Below are positions 37,488 to 48,068 of a stretch of 64,000 nt of DNA, piece after piece. Source of the stretch: Ilex aquifolium. Lineage: Eukaryota > Streptophyta > Magnoliopsida > Aquifoliales > Aquifoliaceae. The stretch covers positions 32,041,780 through 32,105,779 of the forward strand of contig OX637401.1 of the NCBI GenBank assembly GCA_951799425.1. Reading direction: 5' to 3'. Under the pieces are notes generated by a model. That model saw only the letters and a list, made by a program, of their open reading frames with translations. It ran no database searches and had not been told where the DNA came from. How positions within the stretch are numbered: position 1 is the stretch's first letter; every line of letters begins with the position of its first letter. A program made the translations under genes and the position numbers.

Positions 37488-38972
37488 GGGAAATTTAGAG
37501 GCTGATCTTCCTATATGGACTTATTTAAAGATAAGTCTTGTCAATGAAATTTATTTAGTTTTAAGTCTATTTTTTGTCAATTTTACTATTGTAACTCTTC
37601 CCTGTAAGAATGTTATAAACGACGTTTATGAACACAATAACCAGTCATATATATCTACTTCATAATTGCCTTCAAATTCGTCTATAATCTTCCAAGCCAT
37701 AATGTTTCCTTATCCGAAAAATAAGAAACCAGCATTTACCAAACAACGTTCATATTCAAATTTCAAATTCATTACATTCCATAAAATACAATTTCAATTT
37801 ACTATTCCAGTTTACTTTGGACTCCATCGATAAAATATTAATATTGAATATTAATATTTAAAAAATAACAATAGTAACTTACTCAACAAAGACAGTAACA
37901 TGACCACTAAAAAAATAGTAACTTGCTCACAAAAAAATAGTAACATGGTAAAAAAGTAATAACAATTAAAGATTTAATTCTGTCAAAGTATGCATTAACC
38001 TTGTAACCAAGATTCAAGAGAACTCATACATTAGTACTAAATTAAAGTGTTATAGATTTCGATTTTGTTGATTTTTTTGTTGCGCAAGACAATCGAGTAT
38101 TCCTTAATTGTGTTACTGTAGAAAAAAATTAATGTTACTATACGTGAACCGAAAAATGGAGTTCAGAATTTCGATGTTTTGATGTTCACAATTGGTGTTG
38201 AGTGTCGTAATTCAATTGTCGATTGTGTGTTATTACTCGTCATTTTGTAAATTTTTAATTTGTGGATCATATTTTCACTAAAATCATTTGAAAATTGATG
38301 TTACTGTAAAAAAAACTATTGTGTTGTATTTTGTAAAATTAAATGTGTTATTGAATACAAAATTTTGATGTTACTGTGAATATTAAAGTGTATGTTACAT
38401 AATATACGTCTCAAAATTTAGAATTGTATGTTAAAATTGACTAAAGTAACATTAGTATCAGTATAGTAATACGACTGCACTTGTAACACGACCCTAATTG
38501 TAACTTCAATCATATAGTAACATGAATGTTACTATATATTAACATTCGTGTTATTGAACTCTGTTGGCATTGTTCAGCCTCCCTATATTATGCATTACTG
38601 TTGTTAAGGAAATTTTGTGATCTCATTTTGACTTAACAAACTAACAATTTATTTGTACATTAAGTTTTTCATATATAACTATCAGAATATATAACTTCCA
38701 TATAAAACTTCCATTAATTATTATAATATTTAATAAACGGTTTACATATATAACTAATCAATGGTTTTCATATATATCTCAATGATCTAACGTATGTGAC
38801 TTTTCATAACTGGATAAAACTAACACCGTTAGAGGTAATTTTGAAATTTAAAAAATAAGTGGACTTAAGTACCGACATAAAAGTTTAAATATGGACTTAC
38901 CCCCAAATAAATTTTCTTCTATGACTCAAGTCATTATAAGTCCATCTAGGGGGACTCACCCTCAATTTTCAC
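37488..38972. mobile_element. Foldback-type element private to copy B with exact 9-bp target duplication
   Basis: 1485 bp. Imperfect terminal repeats: GGGAAATTTAGAGGCTGAT at the left and GTGAAAATTGAGGGTGAGT read inwards from the right, both leading to TGGACTTAT. Flanks TATTTAAAA at 37479-37487 and 38973-38981. Copy A has the equivalent site uninterrupted near 25732-25743. The inner sequence is AT-rich with no transposase. Confidence 0.87.
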
Positions 38973-39210
38973 TATTTAAAAAAACTTGGGCTTTATGCCC
39001 TATTTCAAAAGAAGGCTCTAAATTTTTAAATAACCCATGTAAAAAAAGTCTTATAAAAATATAAGTCTAATCAATCATTTAGGCCCATAGCCCAATATGT
39101 CTTAAATTCAAGGTTGTGCTATATATTTTAACTGTACTATATATTGCTGATCAAATTTGAAAAGCTTTTGATTGTCCTCTTCAGTTGTTTGCTGTAAGTT
39201 TTCTACTCTG

Positions 39211-40050
39211 GAAAAGAGAGTAAATAATTAGAGAAATGTACAGCACAGCGCCTGCCCACTGGAGTGAATATTCGACTTGTGCCAACCCTTGCTGCACCCA
39301 ATCCCGGCACTTGAGCTGAACCCCAATTTGACTGGAATACAAAGCACTTGGATATTGCTTTTGAAAAAAAAGGCAAGCGAGTAGATAGTCTAAGGAGCAA
39401 GATGATAGTGAGGCATGGACATCCTTAAACTATGACTAACAATTAGAAATTTGTATGATAATCATAACTTTATTGTAATTGATAACCAACCTTTTTTTGT
39501 TTCCTCGTTTCGGAGGACACAATAATAAAATTAAAAGCCCCCAGCCAGCAAAAGAAGAAAATTAAAATACAACTACAGCATTCCTGAAAAGATAAAAGGA
39601 GGTGTAAGCCAAGTACATACAGTGGATAATCCTTGTGGACCATTACTCAGGGACGGTTCAAGATAATTTGAGGCCTAAAGTAGTAATACTAAATTAGGCT
39701 TTTTTATTTTTAGTATTATTTTTAAAAAAAAAATTTAATTTTTTTTAAGTGAGAGAGGAGGATTTGATACTTTATTTTTGTTTTTTAAGAGAGAGAGAGA
39801 TAGAGAATGGATGTGAGTAAATATGAGTTGATTTTTGAATATTTTTTTTATTTGTTTTTAAAATTTTTGATTTTTGAGTTTCTAATGTTATGAATTGAAT
39901 TGTAGGCTTTAATTATTGAAATTATAATTTTTTAATTGGGCTTAAATTTTTTGGGGCTTTTTTGTAAGGCCTAAAATTTTAATTCATGGATTTAAATTTT
40001 TTATGTGGACTAGTTATACATTTAAAATTATGGGACCTTTCAAAAATTTA
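39211..40050. other. Copy-B-specific segment replacing pseudogene exons
   Basis: This stretch has no counterpart in copy A, where the chaperone-4-like pseudogene exons lie instead. It includes a CAGGGACGG and GAGGCCTAAAG motif pair near 39651-39684 that resembles the left end of the hAT-like element at 21609, but no matching right end was found. No gene recognised. Confidence 0.55.
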
Positions 40051-40079
40051 AGCCAAAATTTGATGGGACATCCTCTTAG
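40051..40079 (+). pseudogene. Last codons of the chaperone 4-like pseudogene, copy B
   Basis: PKFDGTSS and a stop, matching PKSDGTSS at the end of the copy A pseudogene. Upstream exons are gone. Confidence 0.65.
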
Positions 40080-40890
40080 CATACAAGTGAGGCTCGCATG
40101 CTACACATGAAGAAAGGATTAGCATTTTTTTTGGTGATTCTGCTGGCACCAATGCAAGCCAAAAAAATTCCATACGTAGAGGTTCTAGCACCATTTATGG
40201 ATCGTGCGAGAACCCCTCTTTTTCTTTTTCTTTTTCTTTTTTTTTTGCATTTTGTTTGTCCTCTAGCAATCTTTTGAAAAGATTTGATCCAAATGTAACT
40301 GTTATATTGTAGATTATACCTTACGAATCTTAACAATATTTGTATATTGTCGTGTCATTTGCCTTCAAAGTCGTCATCGTTCCTTGCTTTCTGTTAATTG
40401 GGCAGGAGGACGATCATTTTAAAAGATTTTACTTACTGCCTTTGTACCTTTAGAAGAACCAATTCATTGCAGCTCAATTAAGACAATGCTATATCATAAG
40501 GTTCAGTTCAAGTTCAGCAAAATAATTTCCAGCTTGTATCTTTTACCGGTATCTTTGCTATTTGAGGATGTCAGCCTGCTCAGTTTTCTGAGGATTGTCC
40601 AGATCCATATACTAAAAGAGAGTTTGCAGTGATACCCACAATTACAAAGAAAAGGACCTACCTACGTAGCCGGCGGGATCAAATCTTATCACTTTTATTC
40701 AAAAAAAAAAATGATAAAATACTAGTAAAGCATATGATGATTAGAATGTTCTATAGAGTACTTTCATTGAACTATTTGTAAAACACCCACAACCATTCAG
40801 TCACCAGATATATATACATTGTGCTATCCATTATGTGCCAATGTGCAATTATTTATATACACCCACAAATTTGACACAATAAAGCACTTC

Positions 40891-43800
40891 TTATTGTGCA
40901 CTAGCCACCCCACGGACAATGACTTCTGCTTCCACCCAGCTACTGTCTTTTACCAGAAACCCGAAGAAAGATGAATTGAAAAGATCGAGTGAAATGAATT
41001 GAGACCAACCACGTTTTTGGCCTGATGCACTGAACCAGGAAGTCGCTGCAAGAACACAGAAATCGACAAGCTCATTATATGAGCATGTTGATATATAAGT
41101 GGATCCTTTTCCAATACTGAGATTTAGGAAAGCATTGAGCCAAGACAGTTTTTATACTGCCTCACCTGTGAGTCATTAAATCAGCCTATATTTACCTTTT
41201 TTGAACACATGATCGGCACGCTTTATGTCTAGTATACGCAATATGAACTCTGCAAATAATTGGGAGCCAGGAGGAAGGGCTGTGGGATCAGCCAAAGCCA
41301 GATACAGAGATATATGAGTTCCTATGCCACTGCCATTTCCCTTTGGATATAGTTGTATCTTCCTGCAACAACCCGCAACAACCAAAATATCATGTAGCAA
41401 ATGATTCAATGTTGTTGTTAATATGTATGATGCATTTTAACTGAAGACTATAAATGGGATGGTTTAAAATTTGGTGCAAAATCTTTCACCATTAACATGT
41501 AAAATAAAAAAGAAAATATATAGTTCTTGAGATTTATATCTGGGAAGAAGTTCATCACTGCATTACCATTTCTGATCTCCAGCATTGAATGTGTCAGAGT
41601 CTTCACATTCTTTGTCTAACTTTGAAAATTTCTCAATTTTCCAAGTGTGCGTGTACTTAATAGCGTCCTTCACCATCAATAATGACTCTTTCTTCTGATA
41701 AACAAAGACCTCTGCTCCAAACACACAAGTATCGTTGACAAGATACCCATTATCAGGATTGGAAAATGCAGTAAGAGGGATGAACCGATCAAAACCCCAT
41801 TCCAGCTTCATTTCATAAAAGCGTCTTCCCTTTCCCGTTGTATCTAAGCAAGTTAACAACATGATTACCAGTATCACCTTTTATGGGAGTGTATTATGAA
41901 AAAGGCAACTTGATAGTTTAGACTGAAGCATGAAACTGTGACATTTAACTGGCGTGGGGAAATCTGGTAGTGAGTCATGAGAACAATGCAACTAGTACAA
42001 AGATAGAAAAAGAGGCAATACAAAACTGTAACACTATTGCTGAATTGGAGATGACACCTTGAAGTGTTAAGTAGTTGTCCTTGTTCTGATCAAGCAAAAA
42101 CAGTCGAAAAACAACATGCACCTCCCAACCAGGACGCAATGAACTAACTTCCGATATCATCAAGTAGAAAGAGAGGTGATCTTTAATATTTTTGCTCCTA
42201 TTTCCATTTGGGTGAAGAACCAACTTCCTGCAAACACGAAAAAGATGCAGCAAATAAAATCACATCTGAAAACTGATAAAATTGCAATTTGCAATCAAAA
42301 GGTGATTATAGTCACTATCCTGAAATATTGTTGCAACCACAACAAAAAGTAAAGGAATGACAAAGAGATACAATCAAAGTAAAAACCGTACACACACAGA
42401 GACAAACACACAGGAGGAGAGAGGAAGAGGGAGTACCATTTGTAACCTGCAGCTTCGAAATCACCTGAATTGTATCTCTCGATATTGTTCTCTGTTAGTA
42501 ATGAAAATAGTTGAATTTTGAGGGTGTAATGAGTAGGTGGTGTGTCTGAAACCGACCTGAGAATTCCTGCGGTAGCAATTATGATAATGATGATGGTGAT
42601 GCGAATGATCATATTGATAGCATAAAACATTAAAATTCAAAATGAGGGTGTAGCATTTGGTATTAGAATTGTATTGACAGAAACTCTGGAAATCATGCAC
42701 GTCGCAGTTAGGGATGTCAGTGGACCGAAGCGGGGGCGGGGGGTGTAGTCTCCATCCCCGTACCCGCTTAAAAAAATTCCGTCCATCCCCGGTCCACCCC
42801 CGTTAGCGGGTATAGTTTTCATCCCCATCCCCGTCCGCGGGTAAATTTTTAATCCCCGCCCCCGTCCCTGCTTTCCCCGTACCCGCCTAAGCCCAAGCCC
42901 AAGCCTAAACCCAAGCCCACTGAAAGGAATGCCTTTATGCAATATAACATGAAAGGAATGCCTTGCATAATTACCCATCAAAGAAACAAATTCCACATGA
43001 TAATGATTGAATGCTCTCAATATATGCAAACCAAAACATGGTAGCCTACTGAAATCATCTAGATTTGAGGATATATTCAACCATCCACTTGCTTCAAACC
43101 CACTGCCATTATGTGATTTTGGACTTGTGACTTTGGTCTATTAGATGAAACTAGTTCACATCGAACGGTTTTAGTGATTAATAAATTGGGGTGGTCTAAA
43201 GTTTGAGTATCTCAAGAGACGCTTTGGTTAACTGCCTAACTAGGGATTGTAACACAAAATTAGAAACTCGCGTAAATTCAACGGAATATGAGAAGTCCCT
43301 TGCTCAAAACGAAGTTCTACAGAATAAAAACCAAAACAAAACAAAAACTTTTGTATTCTAGGAAATGGGATACAGCAAATTGGGACAAACTAGTGTGATT
43401 TGCCATTTACAGATTCATTGGCCAGGCTTAGGAGCTGATTGCTGAGTTGTTTGTATTCCCAGTACAGATATTTCTGCTGAAAATGCACTTTCACGAATCA
43501 AATTGAACATCACAATGCTGTCTATGCAGTAAACTTTTGTAACAAGAAAAAAGTGAAAGCTCTTTTATTGATGTTCGTCATCTTTTGGGAATCCAATTCT
43601 CTTTCTTTCAATCCTTTCCCTCCATAGTGAAACCCCGAATTTCTCTTCAATCTAGAACAAGTTCCCAGAAAAACCACATGTGCAAACACCCCCTACATAT
43701 ATATATATTCCCTATTGGCTTAATACGAAAAACTCATCAATTAATCCCTTTAATCCTTCCATCCTTCTTTCTTACTTGGATTACCACTGGGAAAAAAAAT

Positions 43801-44717
43801 GGTAAGAATTAGTTTACATTTCATTTTTCTTCTTTATTGGCTAATAGATTGTAGTTCATCAGTGTGCTAATAATGTTTTACAAACTCCTCCAGTACTTGA
43901 ATGATAGTGTTATAGAGTTTTGAAAATCAAGTGAAGAAACCCACCTGATTGCTCACGTGTAGTCGGTCGGCTGAAGGCTGTGAGCAGTCGGTCGGCTGAA
44001 GATATTACACCTGTGTCGAAGATCTGCGAGCAGTTGGTCGACTGAGGAAGCTGTACAAGACCTGTGTGTCGAAGAGAGAGAGAGAGAGAGAGAGAGAGGA
44101 TGAGGTAGGCGGCTGAAGGCTGAGTGAGGAAGAGCAAAGCAAATTAGGGCTTTAAGAGTATTTATATATATATATATATATTTAACGGGTAACGGGGACC
44201 GGGCGGGGCGGGGACCGGGCGGGGATAAGGGTAAGTCCATTACCGCCTCCATTGCCGCACGGGTTTATACGGGTATCCCCGTATATATTCACCGTCCAAT
44301 ACGTATAGTTCATCCCCGGTCCAAACGGAGCGGGTTTGGACGAATAACCGTTTTCCCCCGGTCCACTGCCATCCCTAATCGCAGTCATGTATGGACTATT
44401 CACATACATAAAATATGCATAACCATTTCCACTCAATTGTATTTAAAGCATAATATATACTGGATTAAAACTAGAAGGGCATTAGAAAACATGTAGATTA
44501 GCTAACTCGGCTAACCATAACAAAGTTCTTGTAATAAATGTAATGGTTTAATTCCACACAAATGATTTCATGAGAAAACGACACATGCATGCTCTAGTAC
44601 TAGTTCTTCTTGCAAATGTAATAAAAGCTTTCAAGGATATATATTATACAGCAGAGAGACAGAGGAGCCCCTACCATCTTGGTCAGCAGAGAGATATGGC
44701 CTGGAAATAATTTCCAT
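40891..44717 (-). CDS. Double MATH-domain protein, copy B
   Basis: Exons 44675-44717, 42437-42566, 42058-42227, 41567-41843, 41196-41362 and 40891-41045, again 942 bases and 313 residues. Architecture matches copy A: MATH 1 (HYTLKIQLFSLL onward) and MATH 2 (HTWKIEKFSKL onward, ending EAEVIVRGVASAQ). Two differences cancel in length. The copy A start codon is AGG here, but an in-frame ATG 15 bases upstream (44717) gives MEIISRP before the shared LSADQD. The fourth exon lacks 15 bases, removing a Lys/Glu-rich stretch after FVYQ. The last exon has several replacements (for example SASGQKRGWSQF for SASNQQLGWPRF). The frame is open throughout. The first intron holds the hAT-like element at 42709-44377. 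Function as for copy A, target unknown. Confidence 0.86.
42709..44377. mobile_element. hAT-like element in MATH copy B intron 1
   Basis: 1669 bp. Termini TAGGGATGTCAGTGGACCG and, read inwards from the right, TAGGGATGGCAGTGGACCG. Flanks GTCGCAGT (42701-42708) and ATCGCAGT (44378-44385) match at seven of eight bases. Copy A lacks the insertion (its site is near 30363-30378). Subterminal regions are GC-rich with GGCGGGG and CCCCGTCC runs. Inside are a GA microsatellite (44071-44098), a TA microsatellite (44162-44180) and a GTCGGTCGGCTGAAG repeat (near 43970-44045). No transposase recognised. Confidence 0.87.
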
Positions 44718-45177
44718 AAGGTAGATAGGAATGTACCGCCTCCCTAGAACAAATTAAAACAATGAAACAATCAGATTGGGTAGCATGCTTTTTATGGATG
44801 AAATACATAAAGCTTTAATTCCAAAGTTCTTAAAGGAGTTATCCTTTTTTTTAAAAAGTGGATTGTTGTTTGTCCAAGGAACAAAGAATCCATTCTCTAC
44901 TTCCTTGGTGTTACAAACAATTCGTGGAAGAAACAGTTAATAGAAAACACATACATAATTTATGGTTCAGAGAGAATATTGCTTGCTTAAAAGGTTGAGC
45001 TAAGAAATCAATGTGCTTCCTGTTTGTTTACGTTGTCTTGTCTTCCACAAAGAAAACTTTTGAAAGCACGTGTGAGAGAGTTTTTGGTACAGAGAAAGAT
45101 GGGGGAAAAATGAGGCAACCATTGGAGCAGACTATATTATATATCCATCTCACGGCAACTATCAATCGTAGCAAGTA

Positions 45178-46548
45178 CTTAAAAAATTACAGTTCTCCGC
45201 AATGAATCCGAAGTCACAATTTGGTTGGGGCTGTAAACAGTAGGCTTGGCGCTAAAGCAACATGGTGGCACAAGCTGCACAGCAAGAATATTCCTTTTTT
45301 ATTTGCATTGCATCTAAAAAAGGACCCCAATAGGCACCATGATCAAGCAAGCCCCTTCAACATGGAGATTTTGTGTTTACATGACTTCAGAAATCATATG
45401 TATTAATTTGATCTTTGAGAAATTACTTGATTCTGAGGTAGATGGTTTATAACTTGTTAAGGGGATACAAGAAATTAGCGTTATCTATGCATATGATCAT
45501 TAGAGATGACCAAGAAGATACAAGAAACAATTGCAAAATAATTTTTGAACACTAATGGATATAGTTCATTTTGGCTTGTGTAGTAAGCAGAGTTCCACTA
45601 ATGCAAATTGTTGCAACCTGTATCATGCTTTGAATTGACCCTGGTGTGACTACAAATATAAAAGATCACAAATCAATTTGCAGGAAATGGTTTTGACATT
45701 AAAGCCGGGAAGTAAAAAGAACGTGTAAGGCAAAATGTCATTAATAATAGTACTTGTCACATTCAGATTCAGCCATGCCACTGAGAGACGGATCCATCAA
45801 AACACCAGTTCAAGGAACAACAGCAAAAGAGTTATCAACAGAGGGTTCCATTTGAATTGTTTGTTTCTGTTTTGGTTTTTTCTCCACTAGGATTTTCCTT
45901 CTCTAATGGAATGGAATGGCATGGCAATCTATCAGACTTTTTTCGTAAGTTTACTAAGAAAATAATGTTTATCCTTGACTTTTTTCGTAAGTTTACTAAG
46001 AAAATAATGTTTATCCTTGTTTTCTGCATTGGTGCAGGTCATTCTCTTACTTGTGCTCATATAACAGGGTCTGCACAGGTTACACCACCAGAGCAATGGC
46101 CAGGAAAAACCCAAAGGCTCTTTTAATTTTCCCAACAATCTGAACAGGAGACATTTAGAGCAAGTCTTCTGTTTGTGGTTATACACCGTGGTGGGTGGGG
46201 GATCTCACTGAATGCCGCATTGTGGTTATTGTCATTGACTTTTGCCTTCTCCCATTGAACTGACTGATTTATTGTCAGTAGATAAAATTCTTGGGTGTTT
46301 TTTTGGTCTGATTGTGTTCTTACCATATATTTGTTTTTGTGGTTGAATCTTTTTGGTGCTTAGAGAGTTGGTAATTAGTCTAATTATATTTCCAGGAGAA
46401 GTCGAAGTCACTAAGCCTGTAATGATAATGAACTGGATGCAATACAGACTAAAAATTTTGTATATATGAAATAGACCATCTGGTAATATTATTCGAAAAA
46501 ACTTGCGTCATCATAGCAAGAAACGATTAGATGGTCATGGGGGTAGAA
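45178..46548. other. Intergenic spacer right of the duplication
   Basis: Single-copy DNA with a 42-bp tandem duplication at 45936. Short frames on both strands have no known domain. Confidence 0.4.
45936..46019. repeat. Exact 42-bp tandem duplication
   Basis: Units 45936-45977 and 45978-46019 are identical, each starting ACTTTTTTCGTAAGTTTAC. The perfect match suggests a recent event. Confidence 0.95.
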
Positions 46549-47157
46549 CTAATAGTTTGTTGGAAAATAATTTGCGACATTGCTGAGAATGCTGCATCGA
46601 ACTTCAAAATCCTGCATCCTTTCCGTGAGTCTTGATGAGTCCGACAAATAACCTGGAAAGCGACCGTCAAATGGGTATCCTGGAACGCGACCGCCATATG
46701 AATATCCTGGAAATCTCTCTTTGCATTCACTGACATCCTGCAAGGCATGTGTTGCTTCGTACGCCACACGCTGATAGTCACCAGAGAGCAAGTATTTCTT
46801 GGCATGTTCGAGGTCGCGGATGGCCGTGTTATATTTTGCGGCACATGACCTGTAGAGTGTTCTTAGTTGAGGATCATTTGTGCTCTCGACCATGTTACCG
46901 AGCAAGTCGTGAATCTCTCTAGCGCTGTTACAGGCCACGTCAATGGACCCATCGGCAACGCGATAACAATCTTCTGTGGTACCGGTGCCATAACCAGGAC
47001 TCAAATTGTCCCAGCAATATTGAGGATTTATGGTGCCATCGCATATCGTCCTCAGCTCAACGGTTCTGTAGCCATGGTAATAAGGCCTTGCCAAAGAGGG
47101 ACCGATGAAGACAAACACAAGGACAAGAGAAAGCAACATAGCATTAGTGGAGGCCAT
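46549..47157 (-). CDS. PMEI-domain protein with repeated PGY-type insert
   Basis: Single exon, 202 residues from the ATG at 47157. Upstream in-frame codons lie before a signal peptide (MASTNAMLLSLVLVFVFIGP) and are not favoured. PMEI features: CDGTINPQYCWDNL (first Cys pair), then ACNSAREIHDLLGNMVESTN, RSCAAKYNTAIRDLEHAKKY, and DVSECKERFPG. Then an insert with three near-repeats (FPGYSYGGR, VPGYPFDGR, FPGYLSDSSR) before the last helix, MQDFEVRCSILSNVANYF. Closest relative in the window is the gene at 20112, which has a shorter version of the insert. Secreted inhibitor-fold protein. Target enzyme unknown. Confidence 0.86.
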   Translation of the reverse strand: MASTNAMLLSLVLVFVFIGPSLARPYYHGYRTVELRTICDGTINPQYCWDNLSPGYGTGTTEDCYRVADGSIDVACNSAREIHDLLGNMVESTNDPQLRTLYRSCAAKYNTAIRDLEHAKKYLLSGDYQRVAYEATHALQDVSECKERFPGYSYGGRVPGYPFDGRFPGYLSDSSRLTERMQDFEVRCSILSNVANYFPTNY

Positions 47158-47232
47158 TTCTATATTTCTATCTTTTTTTTTTGGCTTGTATTCTTTCCCA
47201 CTTGGTACGAAATGTGGATGATGCAATGGGGA

Positions 47233-47240
47233 CTCTTATA
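47233..47240 (-). promoter_or_regulatory. TATA box of the third PMEI gene
   Basis: TATAAGAG on the minus strand, 76 bases before the ATG at 47157. The first PMEI gene has a very similar TATATAAGAGAA. Confidence 0.6.
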
Positions 47241-47510
47241 GGTATTGCCGTAAATACCTGTGCTGTTTCTTTCAGAATTAATGTTGGTTTTATTGAGAAA
47301 TCAACTCTAACTAATGCTTATTTTTCACTTAATACGTTTAATTAAAGATTTGTAACAATGTTATATTGAAGGCAATAATAAAGAGAAGCAACACCAAATT
47401 TATGGAGACCAATACATCCCCCCCCCAAAAAAAAAAATTCCTTTTTTCCTTGTGAAAGGATAATATTGCAACAACCCATATCGTTGGGGCATACAATAAA
47501 CTAGTAGTAA

Positions 47511-48068
47511 TCAAAATATAGGGATATGATTAGAGATTGCCAAAATGATACTACATAGATCTTCAAATTTTTTATTTTTTTGCCGAAGTTGAGTTGGGTC
47601 AGCGGGTGGCACTTCTAACTCATCGCTGCATTCTTCAACGGCATTCAGAGCAGTCGATGCTTGACCATTGAGGCTTTTACCAGAGCTCAAGTGTTGCTTG
47701 GCATCGTCAAGGTCACGGACGGCATCACCATAACTTTTCGAACACACCAAATATCGCGGCTTCAGCTGAGGTGTTGCCTGTTTAATGAGTTCTCCAATCA
47801 TGGTGTAGGTTTCTTTGGCACTTGCAGATGCTAAGTCGATGGAGATTTGGGCGAGGATATTAACATCTGCCGTGGTAGTACGTGGATCAGATTTTAAAGA
47901 TTGCAAGCAGAAAGGAGGATTAGTGGTCTGGGAGCACAGTTCTTCGAGGTAAGCATCTGTTGCCATCACTATTAGCCTTGCAGATGAGCATGAGGGACTA
48001 ATGAAAACAAATACAAACACAAACACTAGTAGAAGAGAAACCTGCGAGGAAGGACTACCCAAACTCAT
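47511..48068 (-). CDS. Plant invertase/pectin methylesterase inhibitor, classic type
   Basis: Single exon, 185 residues. The first ATG is at 48068; the open frame before it starts with GTG and is not used. Signal peptide about 1-31 (SQVSLLLVFVFVFVFISPS). Conserved PMEI blocks: ELCSQTTNPPFCLQSL (first disulfide), SDPRTTTADVNILAQISIDLA, LVCSKSYGDAVRDLDDAKQHL (third Cys), AVEECSDELE (fourth Cys), and the final helix FEDLCSIILAISNHI. Most similar here to the gene at 18365. Secreted inhibitor of pectin methylesterase or invertase. Which one is not decidable from sequence. Confidence 0.9.
   Translation of the reverse strand: MSLGSPSSQVSLLLVFVFVFVFISPSCSSARLIVMATDAYLEELCSQTTNPPFCLQSLKSDPRTTTADVNILAQISIDLASASAKETYTMIGELIKQATPQLKPRYLVCSKSYGDAVRDLDDAKQHLSSGKSLNGQASTALNAVEECSDELEVPPADPTQLRQKNKKFEDLCSIILAISNHIPIF

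Larger units (their letters stand above)
32204..45177. repeat. Tandem segmental duplication, copy B
   Basis: About 13 kb, same orientation as copy A. Its left border falls inside the hAT-like element, in a TTTATTTATTT stretch. Its right border follows GCAAGTA near 45177. Private insertions are the elements at 34409, 37488 and 42709, and about 850 bp near 39200-40050 replaces the copy A pseudogene exons. Confidence 0.85.

Noticed and set aside
44675-44717. MATH copy B dead through loss of its start codon
   Set aside because: The copy A ATG is changed, but an in-frame ATG 15 bases upstream restores an open first exon with the same splice phase.
18365-48068. PMEI cluster as an inverted duplication (mirror order classic/insert/insert/classic)
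   Set aside because: All four genes lie on the minus strand; an inverted duplication would flip one pair.
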